Of a stretch of 64,000 nt of DNA, positions 40,706-50,579 are shown piece by piece; the first letter of the stretch is position 1; every line of letters begins with the position of its first letter. This DNA comes from Bog-756 sp963730685 (lineage in GTDB: Bacteria; Actinomycetota; Acidimicrobiia; Acidimicrobiales; RAAP-2). The position numbers and the translations under genes are program-made. The notes below the pieces were generated by a model, which had not been told where the DNA came from, did no database searches, and saw only the letters and a program-made list of their open reading frames with translations. The DNA is taken from NCBI GenBank assembly GCA_963730685.1, contig CAVSSP010000005.1:186001-250000 (forward strand), given 5' to 3'.

Positions 40706-42163
40706 ATGCCCGACCCTGCCGACACGATGGGTGCGATGGAACCGCCTCCCGATCCGTCCGACACCACACCGAGGCGGGCCAAGGCCCCGGCAGCCAAGGC
40801 CACCGAGCCCCCGGCAGCCAAGGCCCCGGCAGCCAAGGCCCCGGCAGCCAAGGCCACCAAGCCCCCGGCAGCCAAGGCCGCCAAGGCCACGGGAGCCCGC
40901 ACGGGGGCGGCACCGGTCCGGTCGGCGGCCCGGTCGGCGGCCCGGTCGGAGACGGACCCCGACGGGGCGACCGACCCCAGCGACGGCGCTCGCCGGTTCC
41001 GGGGCCGGGGCGGGAACCGTGCCCTCTACAGCCGGCCCATCCAGCGGAACTACGAGCACTGGCCCCTGGTGACCCGCATCCTGGCCGCCGTCCTCCGCCA
41101 TCCCGAGACGGTGTTGGCCCTGACGGGTGATCGGAAACCGGTGGAGCGCGACGGCCGTGTGCTCAACCGCGGGATCCAGGCCATGTTGGCGTTGGCCGAC
41201 AGGTTCGGCAGGTCGGTGCCCGGACCGTCCGCCGACGCCGACACCCCCGACCCGGTCCGGATGCGCAGCCAATTGCGGGTGTCGTCCCGGATCGCCATGC
41301 CCGTCCGCACCGATGTCCACGTCGAGGGCCGGGTGATCCGGGGTGACGAGGGAACCGGCGGTATCCCCGTCCGGGTCTACCGGCAGTTCGGGACGGGCGT
41401 CGGGCCCGGCCCGGCTTCGCTCCCTCCCGCCATCGTCTACTTCCACGGGGGCGGTTGGGTGGTGGGCGGCCTCGAGACGCACGACGGGACCTGCCGACTG
41501 CTGGCCGCCACCAGCCGCTGCCTGGTGGTGGCGGTGGACTACCGCCTGGCCCCCGAGCATCCGTTCCCGGCCGCGGTGGACGACTGCATGGCGGCGTATG
41601 CCTGGGTGCAACGGAACGCCGAGGAGCTCGGGATCGCTGCCGGCCGGGTCGGGGTGATGGGCGACAGCGCCGGGGGCAACCTGGCCGCGGTCGTCGCCCA
41701 GCAGACACGTGACCGCGGCGACGGCCCGCCGCCTCCGGTGGCCCAGGGCCTCGTCTATCCGGCCGTGGACAGCCGGCTCGATACCGAGTCGCTGACCTCG
41801 ATGGCAGAGGGTTTCTTCCTCACGCGTGGGGAGATGGAGTTCTTCCGGGCCAGCTACCTTCCCGACCGGGGGGACTGGGAGGACCCGAGGGCGTCACCAC
41901 TGCTGGCGGACGATCTCGACGGCGTGGCTCCGGCCCTGGTCGTCACGGCCGGGTTCGACCCTCTCCGCGACGACGGCGCCAACTACGCCGAGGCCCTCCG
42001 CAAGGCCGGCGTGGAGGTCGAGTACCGCTGCTACCACGACCAGATCCACGGCTTCATGGGCATGGGGATCCTGGCCGACTCGCTGGCCCTGGCCACCGAG
42101 GTCGGTGAGGCGATGGGGAGGCTGATGCGGCGCCCGACCGGAGCCGACGGCGCCTCGGCCTGA
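40706..42163 (+). CDS. HSL-family alpha/beta hydrolase with Ala/Lys/Pro-repeat N-terminus
   Basis: The catalytic part (from about residue 180) has IVYFHGGGWVVGG (oxyanion hole), VMGDSAGGNLAAVVA (nucleophile Ser), ALVVTAGFDPLRDDGANY (Asp) and DQIHGFMGM (His), all of the hormone-sensitive-lipase family. The first 70 residues are a low-complexity PAAKA/PPAAKA tail encoded by near-repeated DNA (about 40,780-40,890), like histone H1-type tails that bind nucleic acid or polyphosphate. Three in-frame ATGs (40,706, 40,727, 40,736) are possible. The gene is intact, about 485 residues, and divergent from the SDR operon. Ester substrate unknown. Confidence 0.85.
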   Translation: MPDPADTMGAMEPPPDPSDTTPRRAKAPAAKATEPPAAKAPAAKAPAAKATKPPAAKAAKATGARTGAAPVRSAARSAARSETDPDGATDPSDGARRFRGRGGNRALYSRPIQRNYEHWPLVTRILAAVLRHPETVLALTGDRKPVERDGRVLNRGIQAMLALADRFGRSVPGPSADADTPDPVRMRSQLRVSSRIAMPVRTDVHVEGRVIRGDEGTGGIPVRVYRQFGTGVGPGPASLPPAIVYFHGGGWVVGGLETHDGTCRLLAATSRCLVVAVDYRLAPEHPFPAAVDDCMAAYAWVQRNAEELGIAAGRVGVMGDSAGGNLAAVVAQQTRDRGDGPPPPVAQGLVYPAVDSRLDTESLTSMAEGFFLTRGEMEFFRASYLPDRGDWEDPRASPLLADDLDGVAPALVVTAGFDPLRDDGANYAEALRKAGVEVEYRCYHDQIHGFMGMGILADSLALATEVGEAMGRLMRRPTGADGASA

Positions 42164-42212
42164 CGGTCGGCCGGGTCCCGGGCCCCCAGCCTCGGCCCTC
42201 TACAGTTGGGCC

Positions 42213-42905
42213 ATGGACCGAACCCCGGGCATGTTGGCGTTGGTGGGCGGAGGCGAGTGGACCGAGGGCTGCTCGTTCGACGCCGGCTTCCTGGCTGCGT
42301 CGGGATCGGACCAGGTCCTGGTCCTGCCCACGGCGGCCGCCTACGAGCACCCCGAGCGCCAGGTGGTGCGGGCCGGTGAGTGGTTTGCTCCGCTGGGGGG
42401 CCAGGTCGAGGGGCTGATGGTCCTCTCGCGCGCCGACGCCGAGGACCACGGCGCGGCGGCCGTCATGCGGGGAGCCCGGTTCATCTATCTGAACGGCAGC
42501 TCGCCCATGCACATCCGGAGCGTCCTCAAGAACTCCGCGGTGTGGGCGGCACTGGTGGGGGCGTGGTCGGACGGCGCCGTCGTGGTGGGCTCGTCGGGCG
42601 CGGCCATGGCCCTGACCGACCCCATGGTGGACGCCCGGGGCGGGGGTCTCACCATCGGGTTGGGACTGCGCAGTGGGCTGGCCGTGGTCCCGCACTTCGG
42701 GGACGTGGCCGAGGACGGACACGGGGAAAAGCTGCACCGCTCGGTGCAGCTGGCCCCGCTCGGGACCCCGGTGGCCGGCATCCCGGAGCGGACGGCGCTG
42801 ATCCGGGACCCCGACGGCCGGTGGCGGGCCGAGGGTGCCGCCGAGGTGGCCGTATACCTGAACGGCGCCCGTGCCGATGCCGGCCTGGGTGCCCTGCCGG
42901 CCTGA
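42213..42905 (+). CDS. Peptidase S51 / cyanophycinase-like protein
   Basis: The 230-residue protein has LALVGGGEW at the start, LVLPTAAAYEHPER, IYLNGSSPMHIRSVL and VVGSSGAAMALTD with the likely nucleophile Ser. The order fits the S51 family (dipeptidase E, cyanophycinase), a class I glutamine-amidotransferase-like fold. HFGDVAEDGHGEKL could supply the His. Whether it cleaves peptides or is a non-peptidase relative is open. It begins 50 bases after the esterase gene and ends 8 bases from the convergent cyclophilin. Confidence 0.75.
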   Translation: MDRTPGMLALVGGGEWTEGCSFDAGFLAASGSDQVLVLPTAAAYEHPERQVVRAGEWFAPLGGQVEGLMVLSRADAEDHGAAAVMRGARFIYLNGSSPMHIRSVLKNSAVWAALVGAWSDGAVVVGSSGAAMALTDPMVDARGGGLTIGLGLRSGLAVVPHFGDVAEDGHGEKLHRSVQLAPLGTPVAGIPERTALIRDPDGRWRAEGAAEVAVYLNGARADAGLGALPA

Positions 42906-42913
42906 CCGGTTGG

Positions 42914-43468
42914 TCAGTCGGCCTCCGTGACGGTGACCGACTCGATGACCACCTGCTCCGAGGGGGCGCCGGAGCGGCTGCCCACCGACTCGATGGCCTT
43001 GACGACGTCGAGCCCGGACACCACGGCTCCGAACAGCGAGTAGCTGGGCGGCAGCGACGTCCCGTCGGGCCCGCTGACGATGAAGAACTGGCTGCCGTTG
43101 GTGTTGGGCCCGGCGTTGGCCATGGCCAACGAGCCGATCTGGTACCGGCCCGGGGCCGGAAGCTCGTCGTCGAACCGGTAGCCCGGTCCACCCCGTCCGG
43201 ATCCTTCCGGGTCCCCACCTTGGAGCATGAACCCCGGAATGATCCGGTGGAACACGATGCCGTCGTAGTAGTGCCACCGGGCCAGGAACACGAAGTTGTT
43301 GACGGTGGCGGGCGCCGCCACGGCATCGAGGGCGATGACCAGGGTGCCCTTGGACGTCACCATCTCGGCCGTGTAGCGCTTGGCCGGGTCGATGACCGTG
43401 GGCGGAGGGCCGTCGAAGCGCTGGGTCTTCGGGCTCGAGCCGTCGGCTGCGGGGATCTCTGGGGCCAT
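42914..43468 (-). CDS. Peptidyl-prolyl cis-trans isomerase, cyclophilin type (cytoplasmic)
   Basis: The 184-residue protein holds the cyclophilin core: ATVNNFVFLARWHYY, GIVFHRIIPGFMLQGGDP (catalytic Arg and the Phe-Met-Gln set), GSLAMANAGPNTNGSQFFI and YSLFGAVVSG. No signal peptide is present. It folds proteins by proline isomerisation. A second, membrane-bound copy lies directly upstream on the same strand; the two probably form one transcript and arose by duplication. Confidence 0.93.
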   Translation of the reverse strand: MAPEIPAADGSSPKTQRFDGPPPTVIDPAKRYTAEMVTSKGTLVIALDAVAAPATVNNFVFLARWHYYDGIVFHRIIPGFMLQGGDPEGSGRGGPGYRFDDELPAPGRYQIGSLAMANAGPNTNGSQFFIVSGPDGTSLPPSYSLFGAVVSGLDVVKAIESVGSRSGAPSEQVVIESVTVTEAD

Positions 43469-43514
43469 GTCGCCTTCTCCTTGGTTGCTGGGGGGGTGAG
43501 GGGTCGGCCGAGGC

Positions 43515-44342
43515 CTAGGACGGGGTGACGGTCACCGAGACCATCCGGTGGAGCGTGGTGGGCGTGCCGCTGGCCGCGCCACCTTGGTTGATCTTCTCCA
43601 CGACCGACATGCCGGCGGTCACCGTGCCGAACAGCGAGTAGCTGGGCTGGAGGGTCTCGCCCTGGGAGCCGGCCACGATGAAGAACTGGCTCCCGTTGGT
43701 GTTCGGACCGGAGTTGGCCATGGCCAGCGAGCCCAGCGGGTACTGCGGGCTGGCGGTCTTCGGGAGCTCGTCGGCGAACTGGTAGCCGGGGCCCCCCGTA
43801 CCGGTCCCCGTGGGGTCGCCGGTCTGGTCCACGAACGACGGGATCACCCGGTGGAAGACGATGCAGTCGTAGAAGTGCTGGTTGGCGAGGAACACGAAGT
43901 TGTTGACGGTCTTCGGGGCCAGCTTCGGGTCCAGCTGGACGGTGATCGGGCCCACGTCGGTGGTGATGGTGGCGGTGTAGGTCTTCGACGGGTCGATGGT
44001 CATGGCCGGGGCCGACGACCACGATGGCTTGTTGAGCGTGGCGCTGAAGTTGGCCGGGCAGTCCGCCGACGTGGTGATGGCACTGGGCGACTTGTTGCCC
44101 GAGCCGCCCGACGGCGTCGGCTTGGTCGTCGTCGTGGTGGATGCCGGCGCTTTGGTCGTCGTCGTGGACGAGGTGGACTTCGAGGGCTTGAAGATGAGAT
44201 ACGAGATGCCGAACACCGCCGCCGCCACGATCACCACGATCACGATCCGCCGGATGTTCTGCCGCCGCTTGTTGGCCTTCTGCTCGGCGGCCAGCCGGGC
44301 CTGCCGGCCGGCCTTTTGACGTTGACGCTTCTCGGTGGGCAC
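43515..44342 (-). CDS. Peptidyl-prolyl cis-trans isomerase, membrane-anchored cyclophilin
   Basis: The 275-residue protein has a basic cytoplasmic start (RQRQKAGRQARLAAEQ), one transmembrane segment (IVIVVIVAAAVFGISYLIF) and a Thr-rich linker. The exported cyclophilin domain has KTVNNFVFLANQHFYD, CIVFHRVIPSFVDQTGDP and ANSGPNTNGSQFFIVAG. The catalytic segment keeps FHR; F-M-Q is replaced by F-V-D-Q, which may lower activity. Probably a folding factor for exported proteins. Confidence 0.9.
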   Translation of the reverse strand: MPTEKRQRQKAGRQARLAAEQKANKRRQNIRRIVIVVIVAAAVFGISYLIFKPSKSTSSTTTTKAPASTTTTTKPTPSGGSGNKSPSAITTSADCPANFSATLNKPSWSSAPAMTIDPSKTYTATITTDVGPITVQLDPKLAPKTVNNFVFLANQHFYDCIVFHRVIPSFVDQTGDPTGTGTGGPGYQFADELPKTASPQYPLGSLAMANSGPNTNGSQFFIVAGSQGETLQPSYSLFGTVTAGMSVVEKINQGGAASGTPTTLHRMVSVTVTPS

Positions 44343-44435
44343 GGGGCCACAGGGTAGTCGGTCCCACCTCCGCCGCTGTCGTCGCCCGCCTCGGTCCGAC
44401 GGGCGCGGCTGGGCGCCCCTGTAGCCTTCACCCCC

Positions 44436-45650
<1,215 letters not shown>

Positions 45651-45706
45651 GCACGCCGACCCGCTGGCGGCCATCGGGGGCCATGCGGCGGTCGTAGACT
45701 TCGGCC

Positions 45707-46738
45707 ATGCGCGTCGCCGTCGTGGGTGCAACCGGGCAGGTGGGCTCGGTCATGCGGTCGATCCTGGTCGAGCGGGAGTTCCCGGTCGATCGGATGCGGC
45801 TGTTCGCCTCGTCCCGCTCGGCGGGCCGCCTGCTCCCTTTCGGGACCGACGAACTGGTGGTCGAGGATGTGGCCACCGCCGACCTGGCCGGGGTGGACAT
45901 CGCCCTGTTCTCGGTGGGAGCGGCGGCGGCCAGGGAGCTGGCCCCGAGGTTCGTGGAGGCGGGGGCGTTGGTCATCGACAACTCGTCGGCCTGGCGCATG
46001 GACCCCGACGTCCCCTTGGTGGTCCCCGAGGTGAACCCCGAGGCGCTGGCCTCGATCGGGAAGGGCATCGTCGCCAATCCCAACTGCACCACGATGGTCG
46101 CCGTACCCGTCCTCAAGCCGCTCCATGACGCCGCCGGACTGCGCCGTCTGGTCGTGTCGACCTATCAGGCCGTGTCCGGCGCCGGCCTGGCCGGCGTGGC
46201 GGAGCTGGAGGACCAGCTCCGCAAGACCGTCGACGGCGCGGCCGGCCTGACCTTCGACGGCGGGGCGGTGGAGTTTCCGACGCCGTCCACGTTCCCCGAC
46301 GTCATCGCCCACAACGTCCTTCCGCTGGCCGGCTCGCTGCTCGACGACGGCACCGGTGACACGAGCGAGGAGCGCAAGTTCCGCGACGAGGCCCGGAAGA
46401 TCCTCGGCATCCCCGGGCTCGACGTCACCTGCACCTGCGTCCGGGTTCCGGTCTTCACCGGCCACTCGCACGCCATCGTGGCCGAGTTCGACCGCGCCCT
46501 CGACCCGGCCCGGGCCACCGAGCTGCTCACCGGTGCCCCGGGCGTGGCGCTGACCCGGGTGCCGACCCCGTTGCACGCGGCAGGGACGGATCCGTCGTTG
46601 GTGGGCAGGATCCGCGATGCCGGCGGCGACGGCCATCGGCTCGCCATGTTCATCAGCGGCGACAACCTGCGCAAGGGGGCCGCCCTCAACGCGGTGCAGA
46701 TCGCCGAGTCCCTGGTCTCCCTCGGCATCCTCGCGTGA
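45707..46738 (+). CDS. asd: Aspartate-semialdehyde dehydrogenase
   Basis: The 343-residue enzyme reduces aspartyl phosphate with NADPH. It has VAVVGATGQVGSVMRSIL, FASSRSAGRLLPF, ALVIDNSSAWRMDPDVPLVVPEVN, the catalytic Cys in IVANPNCTTMVAVP and RVPVFTGHSHAI with the catalytic His. It follows lysC and is probably co-transcribed. The gene is intact. Confidence 0.95.
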   Translation: MRVAVVGATGQVGSVMRSILVEREFPVDRMRLFASSRSAGRLLPFGTDELVVEDVATADLAGVDIALFSVGAAAARELAPRFVEAGALVIDNSSAWRMDPDVPLVVPEVNPEALASIGKGIVANPNCTTMVAVPVLKPLHDAAGLRRLVVSTYQAVSGAGLAGVAELEDQLRKTVDGAAGLTFDGGAVEFPTPSTFPDVIAHNVLPLAGSLLDDGTGDTSEERKFRDEARKILGIPGLDVTCTCVRVPVFTGHSHAIVAEFDRALDPARATELLTGAPGVALTRVPTPLHAAGTDPSLVGRIRDAGGDGHRLAMFISGDNLRKGAALNAVQIAESLVSLGILA

Positions 46739-46766
46739 TCGGTGGCGGCCGACGGGCCGGGCCAGG

Positions 46767-47429
46767 TCAGCCGGTACTGGGTGCCAGGACCGCCACCCGG
46801 CGGGCCAGGTTGACGGCGTGGTCGCCGAAGCGCTCGTAGAAGCGGGCCACCATCGCCAGTTCGACGGCGACGGGGAGCGGCATGGTGCCGGCCACCACCT
46901 CGACGGTCAAGCTGACGTGGAGGTCGTCCATCTCGTCGTCCAGCGAGTCGACCAGGTCCGCCACCGAGGCCAGCCGCTCGGCGTAGCCGTCGGTGGTGGC
47001 CCGCCACATGTGGATGGCGACCTCTCCCATCCGCTCCACCAGCCCCCGGCTGCGGGCGGAGAGTTCCATGCCCAGCCCCCGGGCGGCCCGCCGGGCCACG
47101 TGTTCGGCCAGGTCGCCGTTCCGTTCGAGGTCGGGAAGCATCCTGATCACGGTGACCAGGAACCGGAGATCCTCGGGCGAGGTGATGCCGGCCACGGTGA
47201 GCTGTTCGAGGGTCAGCTCCTCGATGTCGTGGTAGAGGTTGTCGACAACCTGGTCCCGGTCGGCCAGCGCCTTGGCCGCTTCGCGGTCGCCGGAGAGCAG
47301 CGAGTCGGTGGCGCCGGACATGCCCTCGCCGACCAGCGCGAACAGCTGGAGGACCATCCGGTCGATCTGGTCGAGCGCTTCGTACACGAGGATCACCGTA
47401 CCCGCGGTCCGGAGGTTCCGACCCGCCAC
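46767..47429 (-). CDS. phoU: Phosphate signalling protein PhoU
   Basis: The 220-residue all-helical protein has two repeats of the PhoU type (LADRDQVVDNLYHDIEEL in the first, ERFGDHAVNLARRVAVL in the second, both with metal-binding E/D-x-x-D patterns). LVTVIRMLPDLERNGDLAEHVARRAA carries the first. PhoU restrains PhoR and the Pst phosphate transporter. No pst genes are in the window. It is 21 bases downstream of the NADH dehydrogenase stop. Confidence 0.88.
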   Translation of the reverse strand: MAGRNLRTAGTVILVYEALDQIDRMVLQLFALVGEGMSGATDSLLSGDREAAKALADRDQVVDNLYHDIEELTLEQLTVAGITSPEDLRFLVTVIRMLPDLERNGDLAEHVARRAARGLGMELSARSRGLVERMGEVAIHMWRATTDGYAERLASVADLVDSLDDEMDDLHVSLTVEVVAGTMPLPVAVELAMVARFYERFGDHAVNLARRVAVLAPSTG

Positions 47430-47450
47430 GGGGCCTGCTCGCGTGGGCCC

Positions 47451-48767
47451 CTACGCGGCCCGGTCGGGTTCGTCGCGGGGTTCCCACTCGAGCTCGTCGC
47501 CGACGATGAGGCGAGGGCCCGATCCCCACGACAGGTACCGCCACGACCAGTTGACCAGCACGATGATCTTGTTGCGGAATCCGATGAGGTACAAGATGTG
47601 CAGGCCCAGCCACGCCAGCCATCCGAACGTCCCCCGGACGACCAGGCCCTTGGGGAACTGGGTGACGGCGGCCCGGCGACCGATGGTGGCCATGATGCCC
47701 TTGTCGCGGTAGCGGAAGGGCTTGGTCGGCCTGCCCTGCACCCGGTTGAGCACCTGGGCGGCGGCGTGCTTCCCGGACTGGATCGCCACCTGGGCCAGTT
47801 GCGGGCAGATCTCGGCGTGCTCGGATGACCGGGGGCCCCAGGGCACCGCGGCGGCATCGCCGATGGCGAAGGCGTCGGTTCGACCGCTGATCGACAGGTC
47901 GTCGTCGACCTCGAGCCGGCCTCCTGGCCCGGCCTTGGTGCCGAAGGCGCCCGCGATGGTGTCCTCGACGGTGACCCCGCCGGCCCACACCACCGTCCGG
48001 GTGGGGATGCGGGTTCCGTTGTCCAACTCGACGCAGGAGGCGTCGACCGAACGGACCATGTGGCCGAGGACGAGCTCCACGCCCCGGCCGGCCAGGGTCT
48101 TGGCGGCGTAGGCCCCCGCCGACTCCTTGAAGGGGGTGAGCAGCCGGTCCAGGCCGTCGACGAGGATGATCCGGCCGGTGCGCCGGGCGAAGCCGAACCC
48201 GTCGTGCCGGACGGCGACGTCCAACAGCTCGGCCAGGGCCCCGGCCACCTCCACCCCGGTGGGACCGCCCCCCACGACCACGAAGTTGAGGGCGCCCGCG
48301 TCCACGGCCGCCGGGTCCGAGTCGGCGTCCTCGAGGCGGCGGAGCACGTGGTCCCGGAGGGTCCTGGCATCGGTGAGGGTGTAGAGGGGGTGCGTGAACT
48401 CGGAGGCGCCCGGGATGCCGAAGTAGCGGGCGGTCGCCCCGCTGGCCACGATCACCGAGTCGAAGGGCAGGGGGGGCGCCCCCTCCAACAGGACATGGTG
48501 CTGGTCCCAGTCGACCCCCGAGACGGTGGCGAACCGGAACGTCACGTTGGCGGCCCGTCCGAAGATCGCCCGGATCGGGTAGGCCACGTCCCCCGAATCG
48601 AGCCCGGCGGTGGCGACCTCGTACAGCAGGGGTTGGAACGTGTGGAAGTTCCTCTGGTCGACGATGGTCACCTCGACCGGCGTGCCGATCAGGGCCCGCG
48701 CCGCCGCCAGACCGCCGAAGCCGGCTCCCACGATCACGACTCGGTGCACCACTCCATGCTGGCACAT
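47451..48767 (-). CDS. ndh: Type II NADH dehydrogenase
   Basis: The 438-residue flavoprotein has an N-terminal FAD site VVIVGAGFGGLAAARAL, an NADH site FVVVGGGPTGVEVAGAL and AFAIGDAAAVPWG for FAD. The C-terminal amphipathic/hydrophobic segment FGWLAWLGLHILYLIGF holds NDH-2 enzymes on the membrane. It passes electrons from NADH to quinone without pumping protons. ATG 48,767 is used; a GTG five codons in (VVHRVVIVG) is an alternative. Confidence 0.92.
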   Translation of the reverse strand: MCQHGVVHRVVIVGAGFGGLAAARALIGTPVEVTIVDQRNFHTFQPLLYEVATAGLDSGDVAYPIRAIFGRAANVTFRFATVSGVDWDQHHVLLEGAPPLPFDSVIVASGATARYFGIPGASEFTHPLYTLTDARTLRDHVLRRLEDADSDPAAVDAGALNFVVVGGGPTGVEVAGALAELLDVAVRHDGFGFARRTGRIILVDGLDRLLTPFKESAGAYAAKTLAGRGVELVLGHMVRSVDASCVELDNGTRIPTRTVVWAGGVTVEDTIAGAFGTKAGPGGRLEVDDDLSISGRTDAFAIGDAAAVPWGPRSSEHAEICPQLAQVAIQSGKHAAAQVLNRVQGRPTKPFRYRDKGIMATIGRRAAVTQFPKGLVVRGTFGWLAWLGLHILYLIGFRNKIIVLVNWSWRYLSWGSGPRLIVGDELEWEPRDEPDRAA

Positions 48768-48900
48768 GCGACCCCGGGGTCAAGGGGGGTGGGCCGGCCG
48801 GCCCGCACGGGTCGCCAGCTCAGCCACCGTCCCCTGTCGTGACACACCCTCTCGGTACGCTTGCCACCGAGGGCCTGTGGGGCCCCCGAGGAGGTCTCAT

Positions 48901-50361
48901 ATGGTTACCGGGCTCGTAGTGGGACTGCTGGTCGGCGCGGCGCTGGGCGTCGTACTGGGCCTGTTGATCCGATCCAACCAGGTGACGGCGGCCCGCACGG
49001 CCGAGGCGCGACTGGGTGACGCCCTCGCACGGAACCAGGTCCTGGCCACCGAGGTTCACGACCTGCAGGGGCTCCTGACCGATCAGCACCGGCGGGCGAC
49101 GGCACTGGAGGCCGACGCCGCCCGACTGAGCACCGAGCTGGACCACGAGCGCCGGGCCGCCGAGCAGAGGAAGGACTCCTTCGAGGAGACCCGGACCCAG
49201 CTGACCGGTGAGTTCGCCCGGCTGTCCACCATGGCCCTCCAGCAGAACAACGAACAGTTCCTCCAACTCGCCGACACCAAGCTGAAGGAGACGCGACAGG
49301 CCGCCGACGGGGAGCTGGCCAAGCGGCAGGAGGCGATCGAGCAGCTCCTGAAGCCGATCGGTGAGCAACTCGGCAAGTACGAGATGGGGATGCAGCGCCT
49401 CGAGGTGGAGCGTCAGAAGGCCTACACCGGGTTGACGGAGCAGATGAAGTACCTCTCGACCTCCCACGACCAGCTCCAAAAGGAGACCCGCAACCTGGTC
49501 ACCGCCCTCCGCTCCCCCCAGACCAGGGGTCGCTGGGGCGAGCTGCAGCTGCGCCGTGTCGTGGAGATGGCCGGCATGCTCGAACACTGCGACTTCGACG
49601 AGCAGGTCACCTCGGACGCCGACAGCGGTCGGATGCGCCCCGACATGGTGGTGCACCTGCCCGGGGGCAAGAACGTGGCGGTGGATGCCAAGGTGCCCAT
49701 GCAGGCCTTCCTCGACGCCAACGAAGCGGACGACGAGACGGTCCGACGGGCCCACCTCGCCAACCATGGTCGCCAGATGAAGGCCCATGTGGATGCCCTG
49801 TCGAAGAAGGAATATTGGAAGCGGGTGGATCCGTCGCCCGAATTCGTGGTGGCCTTCATCCCCGGCGATCCCCTCCTGACGGCCGCCCTGGAGCACGAGC
49901 CGGGGCTGATGGAGTACGCCGTGGCCAACCACGTGCTGCTGGCCACGCCCACCTCGCTGATCGCACTGCTGCGGGCGGTGGCCTACGGGTGGCAGCAGGA
50001 CTCGTTGGCGGCGAACGCCCGGGAGGTCCAGTCGCTCGGCGCCGAGCTCTACCAGCGCCTGGCCGTGCTTGGGGACCACTTCGCCGGCGTTGGGAAGGGA
50101 CTGAACAGCGCCGTCACCGCCTATAACAAGGCGGTCGGGTCGTTGGAGGGTCGGGTACTCGTCACCGCCCGTCGGTTCGTCGAGATGGGCGTCGTGGGCG
50201 CGGGCGAGAAGGAGCTGGCCACGCCGGCGCCGGTCGACGCCACGTCGCGGAGGCTCCAGTCGCCCGAGCTCGCCAGGACCCCACTGGCCCTGCCCCTCCT
50301 CAACGGCCGGGTCGATGTCAGCGAGCTGTTGATCCCGGAGCCTGCGTTCACCGAGGACTGA
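48901..50361 (+). CDS. rmuC: DNA recombination protein RmuC
   Basis: The 486-residue product has an N-terminal transmembrane segment (LVVGLLVGAALGVVLGLLI) and a long coiled coil (residues 30-200, rich in Glu, Gln, Arg). The RmuC nuclease-like domain has TRGRWGELQLRRVVEMAGM, PDMVVHLPGGKNVAVDAKVP (D-x-K core), FVVAFIPGDPLL and TPTSLIALLRAVAYGW. RmuC limits inversions at short repeats. GAGGAGG precedes the ATG. The gene is intact. Confidence 0.93.
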   Translation: MVTGLVVGLLVGAALGVVLGLLIRSNQVTAARTAEARLGDALARNQVLATEVHDLQGLLTDQHRRATALEADAARLSTELDHERRAAEQRKDSFEETRTQLTGEFARLSTMALQQNNEQFLQLADTKLKETRQAADGELAKRQEAIEQLLKPIGEQLGKYEMGMQRLEVERQKAYTGLTEQMKYLSTSHDQLQKETRNLVTALRSPQTRGRWGELQLRRVVEMAGMLEHCDFDEQVTSDADSGRMRPDMVVHLPGGKNVAVDAKVPMQAFLDANEADDETVRRAHLANHGRQMKAHVDALSKKEYWKRVDPSPEFVVAFIPGDPLLTAALEHEPGLMEYAVANHVLLATPTSLIALLRAVAYGWQQDSLAANAREVQSLGAELYQRLAVLGDHFAGVGKGLNSAVTAYNKAVGSLEGRVLVTARRFVEMGVVGAGEKELATPAPVDATSRRLQSPELARTPLALPLLNGRVDVSELLIPEPAFTED

Positions 50362-50579
50362 AATCGACGGTCACCCTCCGCGGCCGACCAAGCCCAGAGC
50401 GTGATAACGGGCCCCGGCACCTCACTCCGGTACCTTATGGTTTGGTTAGAAACCACCGGTTCGGGCCCGGTTCTCAGTGCATTCCAAGCTCGAGTGGGTA
50501 ATAGTTTCGCAACGCGTTCCGGGCCCTCGGGTGTGGATGCGTGCTATCACATGCGGCTCGAGCGAGAGGAACGTGCAAC

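Noticed and set aside
40780..40890. Repeat run in the esterase gene considered as a CRISPR-like or satellite element
   Set aside because: The units are codon-sized multiples encoding PAAKA-type residues in frame, so it is a coding low-complexity tract.
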